In this document: positions 24,318 through 24,917 of the stretch, one piece after another
How positions within the stretch are numbered: position 1 is the stretch's first letter
Layout of the letters: every line of letters starts with the position of its first letter
DNA from: JAAYZQ01 sp041300865
Lineage (GTDB): Bacteria > Chloroflexota > Anaerolineae > JAAYZQ01
DNA: 24,917 nt
Assembly: GCA_041300865.1 (NCBI GenBank)
Contig: JBFYTF010000164.1
Span: 1-24,917 of the forward strand
Reading direction: 5' to 3'
The notes under the pieces: generated by a model
Database searches by the model: none
What the model was told of the DNA's origin: nothing
What the model saw: only the letters and a program-made list of their open reading frames with translations
Program-made: the position numbers and the translations under genes

Positions 24318-24346
24318 TTGGCGGTCCGGCGCAGACGTGATACAAT
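24318..24346 (+). promoter_or_regulatory. Extended -10 promoter for the small protein gene
   Basis: TACAAT (24341-24346) is preceded by TGA, giving an extended -10. A weaker TTGGCG (24318-24323) sits 17 bases upstream. It would give independent expression of the following genes. Confidence 0.65.
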
Positions 24347-24381
24347 AGGCGCAGCAAATCTAGGCCAGGAGGAACGGACCT

Positions 24382-24585
24382 ATGGACGAGGTAGTGAACC
24401 TGGTGGCGTCGAAAGTCGGCATCAGCCAGGAACAGGCGCGGCAGGCAGTAACCATCGTCGTCGGCTTCCTGAAAGACAAGCTCCCGGCACCCATTGCCGG
24501 GCAGCTTGACGCCGCCCTGCAGGGTGGCGGGGGTGGATTGGACGATCTGGCCGGCAGCTTGGGAGGCATGCTGGGCAAGAAATAG
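24382..24585 (+). CDS. Small conserved hypothetical protein
   Basis: A 67-residue protein with no signal or membrane segment. The first 45 residues look helical and amphipathic (VVNLVASKVGISQEQARQAVTIVVGFLKDKL), then LPAPIAGQLDAAL, a five-glycine run (50-54) and a glycine-rich end finishing GGMLGKK. The shape (helical bundle start, Gly-rich tail) recalls short DUF2267/DUF2780-like stress or cell-envelope proteins, but I cannot assign a family with confidence. AGGAGG at 24367-24372 supports the ATG start. It has its own promoter and precedes the alpha/beta hydrolase gene by 35 bases, so the two may be co-transcribed. Confidence 0.8.
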   Translation: MDEVVNLVASKVGISQEQARQAVTIVVGFLKDKLPAPIAGQLDAALQGGGGGLDDLAGSLGGMLGKK

Positions 24586-24620
24586 GCTCTCCGCGCCGAG
24601 AATCTCAACGAGGAGAAAGA

Positions 24621-24917
24621 ATGCCCCAACCTCCACATAATCTCAATATCAGTCCTGCTGCCTACTCCGCGGAGGGTGGACCCATCGGCGCCCTACTGAT
24701 CCACGGCTTTACAGGCTCGGCCGCAGAGACAAGCCCCCTGGGCCGCTACCTGGCCGCACGGGGACTGGCGGTCCGGGCTCCCCTGCTGCCCGGCCACGGC
24801 ACCAGCCCCGTTGATCTCACGCGCATTCGCTGGCAGGAGTGGACCGGCGCGGTTGAGGCGGCGCTGGAAGACCTGCAAGCGCGCAGCAAGCAGGTCTTTG
24901 TCGGCGGCCTGTCCCTG
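24621..24917 (+). CDS. Alpha/beta hydrolase, carboxylesterase type (3' end cut by the window)
   Basis: The first 99 residues of a protein that runs off the window. It starts at ATG 24621 after AGGAG (24611-24615). LLIHGFTGSAAET carries the oxyanion-hole HGF(T/W)G motif of esterase/monoacylglycerol lipase-like enzymes. APLLPGHGTSPVDL is the family's second conserved loop. The last visible residues FVGGLSL are the beginning of the nucleophile elbow, where GLSLGG (G-x-S-x-G with the catalytic Ser) is expected. It should hydrolyse short or medium acyl esters, perhaps lipid-derived; substrate unknown. It probably forms one unit with the preceding small protein gene. Confidence 0.9.
   Translation, partial: MPQPPHNLNISPAAYSAEGGPIGALLIHGFTGSAAETSPLGRYLAARGLAVRAPLLPGHGTSPVDLTRIRWQEWTGAVEAALEDLQARSKQVFVGGLSL

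Overview
The window is GC-rich, densely packed bacterial chromosome. Several traits fit a member of the Chloroflexota (Anaerolineae or Caldilineae type): a DnaD plus DnaI-type helicase-loading set, a LexA box of the GAAC-N4-GTTC kind, a DUF4956/CotH pair, a split ImuA/ImuB/DnaE2 mutasome, large GT-C membrane proteins, and frequent GTG and TTG starts. This placement is inferred from gene content and not from a marker-gene tree. No tRNA, rRNA, CRISPR array or insertion sequence was seen.

Layout. (1) 1-2297, plus strand: the end of a DUF4956 membrane protein, then a CotH-family lipoprotein. (2) 2388-4408, plus strand: a near-consensus promoter, a RarD/EamA transporter and an MBL-fold hydrolase. 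These meet the convergent minus-strand block at an 11-bp inverted repeat. (3) 16070 down to 4442, minus strand: a long co-directional run. Its order is DUF151 nuclease-like protein, replicative helicase DnaB, DUF2723 GT-C protein, DnaD-like protein, a loader carrying two DnaC/DnaI AAA+ domains in one chain, YfhO-family GT-C protein, MFS exporter, pyruvate kinase, and an ASCH-HAD fusion. Gene joints are very tight (4-base overlaps, a 3-base gap, one ribosome site built on the previous stop codon). An internal promoter lies at the end of the YfhO gene. Pyruvate kinase is broken by one in-frame amber codon at codon 56. (4) 16241-18604: a remnant of an aldo/keto reductase on the plus strand, then a minus-strand thiamine unit consisting of a sigma70 promoter, a TPP riboswitch, an intrinsic terminator, thiamine pyrophosphokinase and a thiamine-binding lipoprotein. 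(5) 18725-24272, plus strand: an SOS mutagenesis operon (imuA, imuB, a DUF6504-like gene, dnaE2). It is driven by a perfect-consensus promoter whose 17-base spacer contains a LexA box. (6) 24292-24917: a palindrome, a promoter, a small conserved protein, and the start of an alpha/beta hydrolase cut by the window edge.

How the parts work together. DnaB, the DnaD-like protein and the double AAA+ loader form a plausible replicative-helicase loading set, interleaved with sugar-transfer membrane proteins. ImuA, ImuB and DnaE2 should form the error-prone translesion complex. Here ImuB lacks the catalytic acidic residues but keeps a clamp-binding QLALF motif, and DnaE2 keeps its catalytic aspartates. 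The thiamine unit pairs uptake with conversion of thiamine to its cofactor form under riboswitch control. The most unusual items are the double-AAA+ loader, the ASCH-HAD fusion and the amber-interrupted pyruvate kinase.
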